Positions 34,432 through 43,188 of a stretch of 64,000 nt of DNA are shown here, piece by piece. Within the stretch, counting starts at the first letter, position 1, and every line of letters begins with the position of its first letter. Under the pieces are notes generated by a model. The model was not told the DNA's origin and made no database searches. It saw nothing but the letters and a program-made list of their open reading frames with translations. The translations under genes were made by a program, and so were the position numbers. This stretch comes from Oharaeibacter diazotrophicus. Lineage in GTDB: Bacteria; Pseudomonadota; Alphaproteobacteria; Rhizobiales; Pleomorphomonadaceae. The stretch lies in assembly GCF_004362745.1 (NCBI RefSeq), contig NZ_SNXY01000010.1, positions 250,501-314,500 of the forward strand, read 5' to 3'.

Positions 34432-35357
34432 CGGGCGCCTCCGACGATTGGGTTGACCGAATAGAGCTCCGACGGCGTCGCCACGAGGTCGACGGCGAAG
34501 CGCAGGCCGACCGAGAGCACCAGGAGGCCGAGCAGGGCGCGCAGCGTCTCGCCGCGCAGGCGCTGGCCGACCTGGGCGCCGAACTGCGCCCCGACCACGC
34601 CGCCGACCATCAGGCAGAGCCCGAGCACGACGTCGACGGTCTGGTTGGTCGAGGCCTGCATCACCGTCGCGAAGGACATCGAGCCGAGCGTCTGCATCAA
34701 GGTGGTGCCGATCACGATCGTGGTCGGCACGCGCAGCAGGTAGATCAGCGCCGGCACCATGATGAAGCCGCCGCCGATGCCGAGCAGCGCGCCGAGGAAG
34801 CCGATCGCCACCCCGAGCGCCAGCACCGGGAACACCGAGATGTAGAGCCGTGACCGGTGGAAGCGCACCTTGAGCGGCAGGTTGGCGACGAAACCGCGGG
34901 TGGCGGGCCGCCGGGTCGGCACCGTCCGGCCGCCGCGCTGGGCCGCCATCGAACGCAGCGCCTCGGTCAGCATCAGCACGCCGATGGTGCCGAGGAACCC
35001 AACGTAGCAGAGCGAGATGACGAGATCGAGCTGCCCCTGCCGGCGGAGCGCGGTGTAGACCATGACGCCGAGCGCCGAGCCGGTGACGCCGGACACCATC
35101 AGATAGGCGCCGAGCTTGACGTCCACGGCCTTCTTGCGGACGTAGGCGAGCGTGCCCGACGCCGACGAGGCGACGATCTGGCTCGACACCGTGGCGACGG
35201 CGACCGCCGGCGAGATGCCGGAGAAGATCAGCAGCGGCGTCAGCAGGAAGCCGCCGCCGACCCCGAACATGCCGGACAGGAAGCCGACCGCGGCGCCCAT
35301 CCCGAGCAGGACGAAGACGTTGATCGGCAGTTCCGCGATCGGGAGATAGAGGTCCAA
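34428..35357 (-). CDS. TauE/SafE (TSUP) family anion exporter
   Basis: The 309-residue membrane protein has about eight spans and two TSUP repeats, each with a Gly-rich signature: GFLSGMFGVGGGFLLTPLL (about 25-43) and GFLGALLGIGGGFIMVPAL (about 186-204). Family members export sulfite, sulfoacetate or related organic anions. The substrate is not predictable. It is coupled to the TIGR02186 gene and lies 181 bp downstream of the PodJ-like gene on the same strand. Confidence 0.92.
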   Translation of the reverse strand: MDLYLPIAELPINVFVLLGMGAAVGFLSGMFGVGGGFLLTPLLIFSGISPAVAVATVSSQIVASSASGTLAYVRKKAVDVKLGAYLMVSGVTGSALGVMVYTALRRQGQLDLVISLCYVGFLGTIGVLMLTEALRSMAAQRGGRTVPTRRPATRGFVANLPLKVRFHRSRLYISVFPVLALGVAIGFLGALLGIGGGFIMVPALIYLLRVPTTIVIGTTLMQTLGSMSFATVMQASTNQTVDVVLGLCLMVGGVVGAQFGAQVGQRLRGETLRALLGLLVLSVGLRFAVDLVATPSELYSVNPIVGGAR

Positions 35358-35538
35358 GGCGGCGGGTCCGGCGTTCGGGGCGTCGGGGGCGGGCGTTCGG
35401 CGGGACGACCGCGACCGCCGCGCTCGGGCGAGCGGGCGGCCGCGACGGAACCCAGTCTGGACCCGGACCGTAGCGATTCCGTGTCCGTCGGCGCCATCCC
35501 CTCCCGACCGGCGGTCGGACCCGAGGCCGCGCCCGCCG

Positions 35539-38500
35539 TCAGATCGCCTGTTCCGCGAGCGCCCGGATCAGGGCGTCGTCGACGGCGCCGGTCGCCGGCA
35601 GGCCCTTGGCCTTGCGGAAGGCGGCGATGGCGTCGCGGGTCTTGCGGCCCATCTTGCCGTCGGCCGGACCGACGTCGTAGCCCTGGCGGGCGAGCAGCGT
35701 CTGGGCCTGGACGACGAGGTCGCCGCCGCCGACGGTCGCCGCCGCGCTCTCCGGCGTCGCCGACCACGCGGGATCGTCGGTGGCGACGTCGTTGGCGGCC
35801 GGGTCCGGCTGCCGAGGCTTCCAGCTCTCGACCGCGAGCCGGGCCCGGGCGAGCGCGTCCTTGTCGAGCACCTGGGCGACGTCGTCGCGCTTCTTGGCGC
35901 TGTCGCCGTCGCCGGCGGCCGCCGCGATCGCGAACCACTTGTAGGACGCCGTCAGGTCGCGCGGGACGCCGAGCCCGCGGGCGTAGAGGATGCCGAGATT
36001 GTACTGGCTGTCGCGCACGCCGAGGTCGGCGGCCTTCTGGAACCAGCCGGCGGCGGTGTCGTAGTCGGGCTGGCCGAGGCCGCCCTCGGCGTAGAGCACC
36101 GCGAGGTTGTGCATGGCCTTGGCGTTGCCGACGTCCGCCGCCTTGGCGTACCAGCTGCCGGCGGTCTTGGTGTCGCGCGGCACGCCCTGGCCCTTCTCGT
36201 AGAGGCTGCCGAGCCGGTACTGCGCCGGGGCGAGGCCGGCCTCGGCGGCGTAGCCGTACCAGCGCACCGCCTCGGGAAGGTTCTGCGCGACGCCGCGGCC
36301 CTCGGTCAGCCGCGCCGCGACCTCGAACTGCGCCACCGGATTGCCGGCCTGCGCCGCCTGACGCAGTGCCAGCGGACCGACCGTCTCGGGCGGCGCCGGC
36401 AGGGCGCCGGCGGGCGGGACGAGCTTGCCGGCCGCCGGCGCGCCGGCGACGGTGCCGTCCGGGGCGGGCGCGAAGCTGGTCGACGGACCGGGCGGCAGCT
36501 GCGCCAGCGCGCCGGGATCCGAGCCGTCGGCCGGGGCGGCGGGCGCCGGCGCGGCGGTGTCGGGGGCGGGCGCGGCGTCGGCGACGGCCGGGCCGTCGGC
36601 GGGCGGCGTCGCGGCCGCGGCGGGCGCCTCTTCCGTTGGGGGCGTCGCGGCGGGTGGGGCGGCCGGCGTCTCCGCCCGGGCGGTCTCCGCGGCCGGGGCC
36701 GGCACGGCCGGCGGCGTCGCGTCGACGGTCACCGTCGGCGCCGAGCCGCGGAAGAAGGTCGTCGTGGCGACGCGGGCGCCGATGCCGGCGACGGCCAGCA
36801 CCAGCACCACGACCATGATCTTGCGCCGGTGCAGGCGCAGGCCCTCGGGCAGGCGGAGCGCGAAGCGGCCGCGGCGCGGAGCGGGCGCGGCCTCCTCGGC
36901 CGGGGCCTCGGCGGCGGGCGCCTGGACCGGCGGCGCCGACTGGCCGCGGCGGCCGTTGCCCGGCAGGTCGGCACCGGCGGCCTGGGCGGCACGGCGGGCG
37001 GCGGCGATGAAGTCGGCCTTGGAGAGTTCGGCGCGCGGGCGCTCCTCGCCCTTGCGGCCGGCCGGGGCGGCGTTCGTCGCGGCGGCGTCGGTGCGCGCCG
37101 AACGGGCCGGCTTGCCGGATCCGGGTTCGAGCGGCCGGTTGACGTCGACTTCGACGGCGGGCGCGGCGTCGAGGTCCACCGGCGCCTCGTCGCGGCGGCC
37201 GAAGATGCGCGGCAGCTCCTCGTCGGTCTCCTCGTCGGCGTCGAGATCGACGGCGGGAGCCGTCGGCGCGGCCGTGGCGGCCGGCACGTCGCCACCGCGC
37301 AGGCGGGCGCCGAGACCCTCCGACAACGTGCGCTCGATCTCGCGCCATGCGGCGGAATCGTCCTCGTCCATCCGGCGGGCGGCCGGACGCGGCGGCTCGG
37401 GCGCACGGGCGGACGCCGCCGGAGCCGGAGCCGTGTGCGCAGCCTGGGACGGCGCCGGACGGGCCTGCTCGCGCCGCGGTTCGGCGGCGGGCGGCGGCGC
37501 GGACATGGCCGCGGCGGCCGTCGGGCGCGACGCCTCGAGATCGCGCGTGGCGAGGCGCTCGACGGCCTCGCCGATCGCGGTCAGCAGCTCACGGTCGCGG
37601 CGGGCGCCGGCGCGCAGGTCGTCCTGCAGGGCGGCGAGGTCGCGCTGGATGATCGCGATGCCGGCGTCGAGCGCGCGGTCGTCGTCGCGCGGGGCGGCGG
37701 CGACGCGGACCGGGTCGAGCGCCTCGCCGAGCACCTGCTCGAAACGGGCGAGGGCGTCGGCGATCTCGGCCGCCTCGGTCGGGCGGGCGTCGAGCCGGCC
37801 GGCGATGTCGGCGAGCCGGTCCTCGATGCGGGCGAGAGCGTTCGGGTCCGCCTGCGGCGCCGCGACGAGGAGATCGAGGCGGTCGGCGAGCTGGCGCAGC
37901 TCGCGGTCGAGGCCGGCCGGTGCCAGTGCGAGGCGGCCGACGTCGTCGCGCAGGTCGACCAGCGTGCTCTCGATCCGGCCGAGATCTGGTCCGCCGCGGC
38001 CGCCGACGCCGTCGAGCGAGCGGGCGAGGTCGAGGATGCGGCCTTCGAGCGAGACCAGCAGCGTCTCCGAACGGTCGGCGTCGAGATGGTGCTCGATCCG
38101 CTCCAACGCCTCGATCAGGCCGTCGGGCACGCCGGAGACCATCGGCGCGGGCGCGGCGGCCGACAGCTTTTCCTCGATGATGCGGGCGAGGCGGTCGAAG
38201 CGCGGTTCCAGCGCGTCGAGGCCGGCCGGGTCGGCGGAGACTTCGATGCGCTCCAGCCGCTGCACGATCTCGGCGAGGCGGCTCTCGAAGCCGGGGTCGG
38301 CCAGCACCTCGCGGGCCGAGCCCATGCGGTCGACGCGGGCGGCGAGGTCGTCGATGCGCTCGAGCAGCGCGGCGGTGCCGGCGGCGGGATCGCTGCGTTC
38401 GACGGCGCGGCGCAGGCCGTCGAGGTCGGCGGCCATGCGCGGCACCGCGCCGACGCTGCGGGCGACCTCGTCGAGCGAGCGGCCGTGGCGCTCGACCAGG

Positions 38501-40008
38501 GCGGCGACGTCGGGAATCGCACCGGCGCGGGCGTCGACGCCGGCGAGGCGGTCGGAGATCTCGGCGAGGCGGCGGGCGAGGTCGGCATCGGGCTCCGGCG
38601 GCACGGCGAGCGCGGAGACCCGGCCGGCGAGGCCGTCGATCCGGCTGCCGAGCTGCTCGAGGCCGCGGGCGGTGGCGCCCGGGTCGAGCGAGCGGCGCAG
38701 CGCCTCGACGTCGGACGCGATTCGCGGGATCGCCTCGGTGGTACGGGCGATGCCCTCCACGGAGGCGGTCTGGCGCTCCATCTCGTGGGCGACGCGCGGC
38801 AGCTGCTCGGCGCGCTGGGCGAGCTGGGAGAGCAGCGCGTTCTGGCGCTCGACGTTCTCCTGCCAGCGCTCGACGTTGTCGAGCCGGCCGAGGCGGCGTT
38901 CCACCGCCAGCATCTGCTCGACTACGTCGGCGAGGCCGATCTCGACGGCCCGGACGGCGTCGCGGTGGTCGAGACCCTTCACCGCGGCGGCGAGCGTGCC
39001 GACCTGCGCATGGAGGGCGGTGACGGCGTCGCGGTCGACGCCGCGGTCGAGCCGGTCCGACAGGCCGTCGAGGCGGTCGAGGATCGTGGCGGCCTGCTGG
39101 TCGCTGGCGAGGCCGCCGAGGTTGCGGCGGACCTCGCCGAGGCGCTGGACGAGCTCGGCGAGCGCGCGCGGGTTGTCGATCGCCCCGCGCATCTCCTCGA
39201 GCCGGCCGACGATCTCGTCATAGGCACCGGCGAGGGCGCGGGCCGGATTGGTCGCCGCCGCCTCCAGGACGACGTCGCGCAGGCGTGCGACGTCGTCGCG
39301 CAGACCCGCGACGCTGCGCTGGTCGGCGGCGGTGCGACCGACGTCGTCGATGCGGCCGCCGAGGTCGCGCAGCGCCTCGGCGTGGCCGGCGACGTCGAGA
39401 CGCTCGACGGTGCGGCGGAGGTCGCGGAGGTCGCCGCGCAGGTCGTCGACGAAGGCGGCCTCGCGGCGGTCGCGCGGCATGGCGGCGCGCGGCTCGGATT
39501 CGGGGAAGCGGGTCTCGCGGGCGGCGGTCTCCGGTGCGCGGGCCTGAGCCGAACGGAGATCGGAGGCACGGAGATCGGAGGCCCGGAGATCGGCGCTGCG
39601 CGGCTCGGCGGGTCGGCGCGGCGGCGTCGGTTCCTCGGCCGCGCGGGACGGCTGGACGCGCTCGTCGGGGCGGCGCTCCAGGGCGTCGCGCTTGCGGGCG
39701 ATCTCGTCGATGGCACGCTGCAGGTCGACGCCGCGCGGGGTCGCGGCCCGGCGCGGCGCCGGATCGGCCGGCGGCGGCGGGGCGGCGCGACGGGTCGGGG
39801 CCGGCGGCGCGGCGGCCTCGTCGCGGGCGTTCGACAGCGCCCGGATCCGCTCGCCGAGGCGGTCGAGCGAGGTCAGGATGCGGTCGACCGGCTGCTCGGC
39901 ACGCGCGGGGCCGGCGTCGGGCTCCCGCCCGATCCGGTCGTCGCCGAGGTCGTCGCGCAGGCCTTCGCCGGCGAATCGCGCCTGGCGGCTGGACGAACGA
40001 GACGTCAT
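35539..40008 (-). CDS. PodJ-like polar organising protein with Sel1 repeats and peptidoglycan-binding domain
   Basis: This is a 1,489-residue bitopic membrane protein. Residues ~1-870 are a long cytoplasmic region of Arg/Glu/Asp-rich heptads with many LxxRLDxL-type segments, predicted coiled coil. Residues ~870-1060 are Pro/Ala-rich and disordered. One membrane span follows RRK at about 1064-1083, then a Pro/Ala periplasmic linker, about four Sel1 repeats (~1210-1380, e.g. AQYRLGSLYEKGQGVPRD) and a C-terminal peptidoglycan-binding fold (~1428-1489: LLARQGYDVGPADGKMGRKT). This order matches Caulobacter PodJ, which marks a cell pole. The ATG at 40008 has GGGAGA upstream. A CtrA-like box lies ~105 bp upstream. 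Confidence 0.88.
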   Translation of the reverse strand: MTSRSSSRQARFAGEGLRDDLGDDRIGREPDAGPARAEQPVDRILTSLDRLGERIRALSNARDEAAAPPAPTRRAAPPPPADPAPRRAATPRGVDLQRAIDEIARKRDALERRPDERVQPSRAAEEPTPPRRPAEPRSADLRASDLRASDLRSAQARAPETAARETRFPESEPRAAMPRDRREAAFVDDLRGDLRDLRRTVERLDVAGHAEALRDLGGRIDDVGRTAADQRSVAGLRDDVARLRDVVLEAAATNPARALAGAYDEIVGRLEEMRGAIDNPRALAELVQRLGEVRRNLGGLASDQQAATILDRLDGLSDRLDRGVDRDAVTALHAQVGTLAAAVKGLDHRDAVRAVEIGLADVVEQMLAVERRLGRLDNVERWQENVERQNALLSQLAQRAEQLPRVAHEMERQTASVEGIARTTEAIPRIASDVEALRRSLDPGATARGLEQLGSRIDGLAGRVSALAVPPEPDADLARRLAEISDRLAGVDARAGAIPDVAALVERHGRSLDEVARSVGAVPRMAADLDGLRRAVERSDPAAGTAALLERIDDLAARVDRMGSAREVLADPGFESRLAEIVQRLERIEVSADPAGLDALEPRFDRLARIIEEKLSAAAPAPMVSGVPDGLIEALERIEHHLDADRSETLLVSLEGRILDLARSLDGVGGRGGPDLGRIESTLVDLRDDVGRLALAPAGLDRELRQLADRLDLLVAAPQADPNALARIEDRLADIAGRLDARPTEAAEIADALARFEQVLGEALDPVRVAAAPRDDDRALDAGIAIIQRDLAALQDDLRAGARRDRELLTAIGEAVERLATRDLEASRPTAAAAMSAPPPAAEPRREQARPAPSQAAHTAPAPAASARAPEPPRPAARRMDEDDSAAWREIERTLSEGLGARLRGGDVPAATAAPTAPAVDLDADEETDEELPRIFGRRDEAPVDLDAAPAVEVDVNRPLEPGSGKPARSARTDAAATNAAPAGRKGEERPRAELSKADFIAAARRAAQAAGADLPGNGRRGQSAPPVQAPAAEAPAEEAAPAPRRGRFALRLPEGLRLHRRKIMVVVLVLAVAGIGARVATTTFFRGSAPTVTVDATPPAVPAPAAETARAETPAAPPAATPPTEEAPAAAATPPADGPAVADAAPAPDTAAPAPAAPADGSDPGALAQLPPGPSTSFAPAPDGTVAGAPAAGKLVPPAGALPAPPETVGPLALRQAAQAGNPVAQFEVAARLTEGRGVAQNLPEAVRWYGYAAEAGLAPAQYRLGSLYEKGQGVPRDTKTAGSWYAKAADVGNAKAMHNLAVLYAEGGLGQPDYDTAAGWFQKAADLGVRDSQYNLGILYARGLGVPRDLTASYKWFAIAAAAGDGDSAKKRDDVAQVLDKDALARARLAVESWKPRQPDPAANDVATDDPAWSATPESAAATVGGGDLVVQAQTLLARQGYDVGPADGKMGRKTRDAIAAFRKAKGLPATGAVDDALIRALAEQAI

Positions 40009-40111
40009 GCTCCATCTCCCGCACGAATTCCTGCGGCCGCCGCGGGCGACCGCGTGGACCGGCGCAGCGCGCCCCACCCATGTCCACGGCTGCAACTTTC
40101 CTTAATCAGGG

Positions 40112-40127
40112 TAAACGACGGGTTAAC
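40112..40127. promoter_or_regulatory. Candidate CtrA box upstream of the PodJ-like gene
   Basis: TAAA-N7-TTAAC (40112-40115, 40123-40127) differs by one base from the CtrA consensus TTAA-N7-TTAAC. Three more TTAA tetramers occur within 75 bp (40102, 40153, 40173), unusual for such GC-rich DNA. The site is 104-119 bp from the podJ-like start. Confidence 0.45.
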
Positions 40128-40229
40128 GCCGCAACCCGATCGCCGGACTTGCTTAAGGTCCGTGAAGGGCCGTTAAGGCGGAACGGTTGCCGTGACGTCA
40201 GCGTCATGGCATGGTCGGGCCTGACGCAC

Positions 40230-40250
40230 ACGGAAGGTGACGATTTCCGT
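40230..40250 (+). promoter_or_regulatory. Candidate autoregulatory site of the MerR gene
   Basis: ACGGAAGGTGACG (40230-40242) recurs exactly at 40802-40814 before the beta-oxidation operon. Here it is also part of the dyad ACGGAA-N9-TTCCGT (40230-40250), ending 30 bp before the MerR start. Confidence 0.5.
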
Positions 40251-40280
40251 CCCATCCCGCCCCCGAACGACGGCAGAGCG

Positions 40281-40757
40281 ATGATCCAGTCCGACACCGA
40301 AGCCCACGACTTCTCCCGCAGCGCCATGGTCGACGACTTCGACGGCGACGACGGCGACATCGCCAAGGGCACGATGTTCACCATCGGCGACCTCGCGCGC
40401 GAGTTCGACGTGACGCTGCGCACCCTGCGCTTCTACGAGGACAAGGGCCTGATCAACCCGAAGCGCGACGGCATGAACCGGCTCTATTCCCGGCGCGACC
40501 GCGCCCGGCTGAAGCTGGTGCTGATGGGCAAGCGGGTCGGCTTCTCGCTGACCGAGATCAAGGACATGCTCGACCTCTACGACCTGCGCGACGGGCAGGT
40601 CACCCAGCTCAAGGTCGCGCTCGGGCGCTTCAACGAGCAGATCGCCGTGCTCGAGCAGCAGAAGAAGGACATCGAACAGGCCCTCGGCGAGCTGCGCCGC
40701 ACCACCTCGGTGGTTGCCGGTCTCCTGAAGGAGAAGGAGGCGGCCGGGCAGAAGTGA
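40281..40757 (+). CDS. MerR-family regulator of the adjacent fatty-acid oxidation operon
   Basis: The 158-residue regulator has a MerR winged helix at about residues 32-100 (MFTIGDLAREFDVTLRTLRFYEDKGL, then NRLYSRRDRARLKLVLMGKRVGFSL) and a C-terminal coiled coil (about 112-150). No metal-binding Cys is present. It resembles the MerR proteins that control leucine/fatty-acid catabolism in proteobacteria. The ATG at 40281 was chosen for GGCAGAG upstream; ATGs at 40326 and 40374 are possible, and the first 30 residues are Asp-rich and poorly conserved in character. A shared 13-bp motif precedes both this gene and the operon downstream. Confidence 0.86.
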   Translation: MIQSDTEAHDFSRSAMVDDFDGDDGDIAKGTMFTIGDLAREFDVTLRTLRFYEDKGLINPKRDGMNRLYSRRDRARLKLVLMGKRVGFSLTEIKDMLDLYDLRDGQVTQLKVALGRFNEQIAVLEQQKKDIEQALGELRRTTSVVAGLLKEKEAAGQK

Positions 40758-40775
40758 CGGCGCCCCTCGCGCCTG

Positions 40776-40804
40776 TTGCGCTCGGCCCCGACCTCGCGTA
40801 TACG
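40776..40804 (+). promoter_or_regulatory. Sigma-70-type promoter of the beta-oxidation operon
   Basis: TTGCGC (40776-40781) and TATACG (40799-40804) are separated by 17 bp, a near-consensus pair. The operator begins about ten bases after the -10, so a bound regulator would cover the transcription start. Confidence 0.55.
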
Positions 40805-40833
40805 GAAGGTGACGTTTACGCAAACGGAAGGTG
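40802..40833 (+). promoter_or_regulatory. Candidate MerR operator of the beta-oxidation operon
   Basis: The core is the near-perfect palindrome GTTTACGCAAAC (40814-40825). It is flanked by direct repeats: ACGGAAGGTGACG (40802-40814) and ACGGAAGGTG (40824-40833). The core resembles the palindromes reported for LiuR-type MerR regulators. Confidence 0.55.
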
Positions 40834-40887
40834 GTTGCCGGGAGGGCGACCACCGGGCGGTTCGCCCGCCCCTGCCGGAGGAAGTCG

Positions 40888-42681
40888 ATGCCGATCTACC
40901 GCGCCCCCGTCGAGGACACCCTGTTCCTCCTGAACGACGTGCTCGGCCTCGAGCGCCACACCAACCTGCCCGGCTTCGCCGACGCGACGCCGGACATGGT
41001 CGAAGCGATCCTCGGCGAGGCCGCCCGCTTCGCCGAGGAGGTGCTGCAGCCGCTGAACCGGGTCGGCGACAAGGTCGGCTGCGTGCGCGGCGCCGACGGG
41101 ACGGTGACGACGCCGCCCGGTTTCCGCGACGCCTACGAGACCTATGCCGCCGCCGGCTGGGTCGGGCTCTCCGCCGATCCCGCCTTCGGCGGCCAGGGCC
41201 TGCCCTACACCCTCGCCGCCGCGGTCAGCGAGTTCGTCTCCTCGGCCAACATGGCCTGGGGCATGTACCCGGGCCTGACGCAGGGCGCGATCGCCGCGCT
41301 CGCCGCCCACGGATCCGACGACCTCAAGGCGCTCTACCTGCCGAAGATGGTCGCCGGCACCTGGACCGGCACCATGAACCTGACCGAGCCGCACTGCGGC
41401 ACCGACCTCGGCCTGTTGCGCACCAAGGCCGTGCCGGCCGAGGACGGGTCCTTCCGGATCACCGGCACCAAGATCTTCATCTCCGCCGGCGAGCACGACA
41501 TGGCGGAGAACATCGTCCACCTCGTCCTCGCCCGCATCGAGGGCGCGCCCGAGGGCGTCAAGGGCATCTCGCTGTTCGTGGTGCCGAAGTTCCTGCCCGA
41601 CGCGGCCGGCGCCCCCGGCGCGCGCAACGCCGTCTCCTGCGGTGCCCTCGAGGAGAAGATGGGCATCCACGGCAACGCCACCTGCGTGATGAACTACGAC
41701 GGCGCCACCGGCTGGCTGATCGGCGAGGCGCACAAGGGCCTGAGGGCCATGTTCACGATGATGAACGAGGCCCGCCTCGGCGTCGGCGTCCAGGGCCTCG
41801 CCCAGGGCGAGGTCGCCTACCAGAACGCCGCCGCCTACGCCAAGGACCGCGTCCAGGGCCGCGCGCTCACCGGCCCGAAGGCGCCCGACAAGGCCGCCGA
41901 CCCGATCATCGTCCACCCCGACGTCCGCCGCACGCTGCTCGCGATCCGCGCGATCAACGAGGCCGGCCGCGCGCTGATCCTGCACACCGCCCTGATGTCC
42001 GACGTCGCCCACCGCGCCGGCGACGACAAGGACCGGCAGGCCGCCGACGACTTCCTCGGCCTGATGACCCCGGTCATCAAGGGCTTCCTCACGGACAAGG
42101 GCTTCCAGGGCGCCGTCGAGGCCCAGCAGATGTTCGGCGGCCACGGCTACGTCGCCGAATGGGGCATGGAGCAGTTCGTCCGCGACGCCCGCATCGCCAT
42201 GATCTACGAGGGCGCCAACGGCATCCAGGGGCTCGACCTCGTCGGCCGCAAGCTGCCCGCCAACAACGGCCGCGCGATCCAGGCCTTCTTCCGCGAGATG
42301 GCCGGCTTCGTCGCCGAACGCAAGGCCGACCCGGTGCTCGGCCCCCTGGTCGCGTCGCTCGAGAAGGGCGTCGGCGACCTGCAGAAGGCGACCATGTGGT
42401 TCATGGCCAACGCCCTGAAGAACCCCGACAACGCCGGCGCCGGCTCGACCGACTACCTCGCCCTCGTCGGCCACGTCGTGCTCGGCTGGATGTGGGTCCG
42501 CATGGCCGAGACCGCCGAGCGCCTCGTCGCCGCCGGCGATCCGCGCCGGGACATGCTCGAGCGCAAGAAGATCACCGCCCGCTTCTTCATGGAGCGCCTG
42601 ATGCCGGAGACCGGCGCCTGCCTCGCCAGGATCTCCGCGGGGTCCGAGGCGATCATGGCGCTGCCGGCGGAGGCGTTCTGA
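40888..42681 (+). CDS. Acyl-CoA dehydrogenase, long (~600-residue) type
   Basis: The 597-residue flavoenzyme catalyses the first oxidation of beta-oxidation. It has the short N-terminal MPIYRAPVEDTLFLLNDV lead, the FAD-binding TMNLTEPHCGTDLG (about 160-175), the GIHGNATCVMNYDGA segment, QMFGGHGYVAEWGMEQ and the likely catalytic Glu of IYEGANGIQG. A C-terminal acyl-CoA dehydrogenase extension (about 480-597) marks the long subgroup. The ATG at 40888 follows GGAGGAAG. It is first in the MerR-controlled operon. Chain-length preference is not predictable. Confidence 0.93.
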   Translation: MPIYRAPVEDTLFLLNDVLGLERHTNLPGFADATPDMVEAILGEAARFAEEVLQPLNRVGDKVGCVRGADGTVTTPPGFRDAYETYAAAGWVGLSADPAFGGQGLPYTLAAAVSEFVSSANMAWGMYPGLTQGAIAALAAHGSDDLKALYLPKMVAGTWTGTMNLTEPHCGTDLGLLRTKAVPAEDGSFRITGTKIFISAGEHDMAENIVHLVLARIEGAPEGVKGISLFVVPKFLPDAAGAPGARNAVSCGALEEKMGIHGNATCVMNYDGATGWLIGEAHKGLRAMFTMMNEARLGVGVQGLAQGEVAYQNAAAYAKDRVQGRALTGPKAPDKAADPIIVHPDVRRTLLAIRAINEAGRALILHTALMSDVAHRAGDDKDRQAADDFLGLMTPVIKGFLTDKGFQGAVEAQQMFGGHGYVAEWGMEQFVRDARIAMIYEGANGIQGLDLVGRKLPANNGRAIQAFFREMAGFVAERKADPVLGPLVASLEKGVGDLQKATMWFMANALKNPDNAGAGSTDYLALVGHVVLGWMWVRMAETAERLVAAGDPRRDMLERKKITARFFMERLMPETGACLARISAGSEAIMALPAEAF

Positions 42682-42690
42682 GCGGGGTTG

Positions 42691-42727
42691 GTAGGCAGTA
42701 GGGCTTCGGCAGTCGGCAGTCGGCAGT
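42691..42727. repeat. GGCAGT-type heptamer run
   Basis: After GTAGGCAGTAGGGCTT come three perfect tandem CGGCAGT heptamers (42707-42727). It is equivalent to the heptamers at 16735-16755 and likewise precedes type C palindromic elements. Confidence 0.7.
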
Positions 42728-42795
42728 CGGGCTTCGCCGGTTCGCGATGCGGCGGTTCGGGATCAGGCGCACGGCCGATCCCACCCTCGACGAAC

Positions 42796-42834
42796 TCCCT
42801 CCCCCCTGGAGGGGGAGGGTTGGGGAGAGGGGGC
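42796..42834. repeat. Solo end of a type C palindromic element
   Basis: A right-arm-like sequence (CTCCCTCCCCCC then GGGGGAGGG and GGAGAGGGGG) forms its own hairpin and is followed by GACGGGCCGAGGTTT, similar to the sequence after the element end at 43075. Confidence 0.6.
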
Positions 42835-42905
42835 CGACGGGCCGAGGTTTCAAGTTGCGGCCGTCCCGCGTGGGTCGGCCGAGCAGGTCCGAGGGCGCGG
42901 CGTCG

Positions 42906-43075
42906 GCCCCCTCTCCCTGTCCCTCCCCCTCCAAGGGGGAGGGGACGCGGTGGGGATGGTCCGCCCGATGGACCGGGGTGATGACTCGCAGGCGGCGGTT
43001 CGGTGGTGGGTGCCCGGCTCCCACATCTTCCACGAGCCCCCTCCCCCTTGGAGGGGAGGGTCGGGGAGAGGGGGC
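42906..43075. repeat. MITE-like palindromic element (type C, copy 2)
   Basis: A 170-bp element: the left arm beginning GCCCCCTCTCCCTGTCCC at 42906 is nearly identical to the element at 16800, and the right arm ends GGGGAGAGGGGGC at 43075 with a few mismatches. It lies between the acyl-CoA dehydrogenase and thiolase genes of one operon. Confidence 0.75.
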
Positions 43076-43188
43076 AGACGGACGGAGGTTTGAGGTCGGG
43101 GCGACCCCGGCACGCCTCGGCCGGCGACCGGCCCCCGGCGCCGGCGCGGATACGAGAGAACGGTCCCGGAGGGGACGACGGAGGAGAG

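Noticed and set aside
36109-40176. A very long plus-strand frame opposite the PodJ-like gene
   Set aside because: The product is Gly/Arg/Val-rich low complexity without domains. The minus strand encodes a coherent coiled-coil, membrane, Sel1 and peptidoglycan-binding order.
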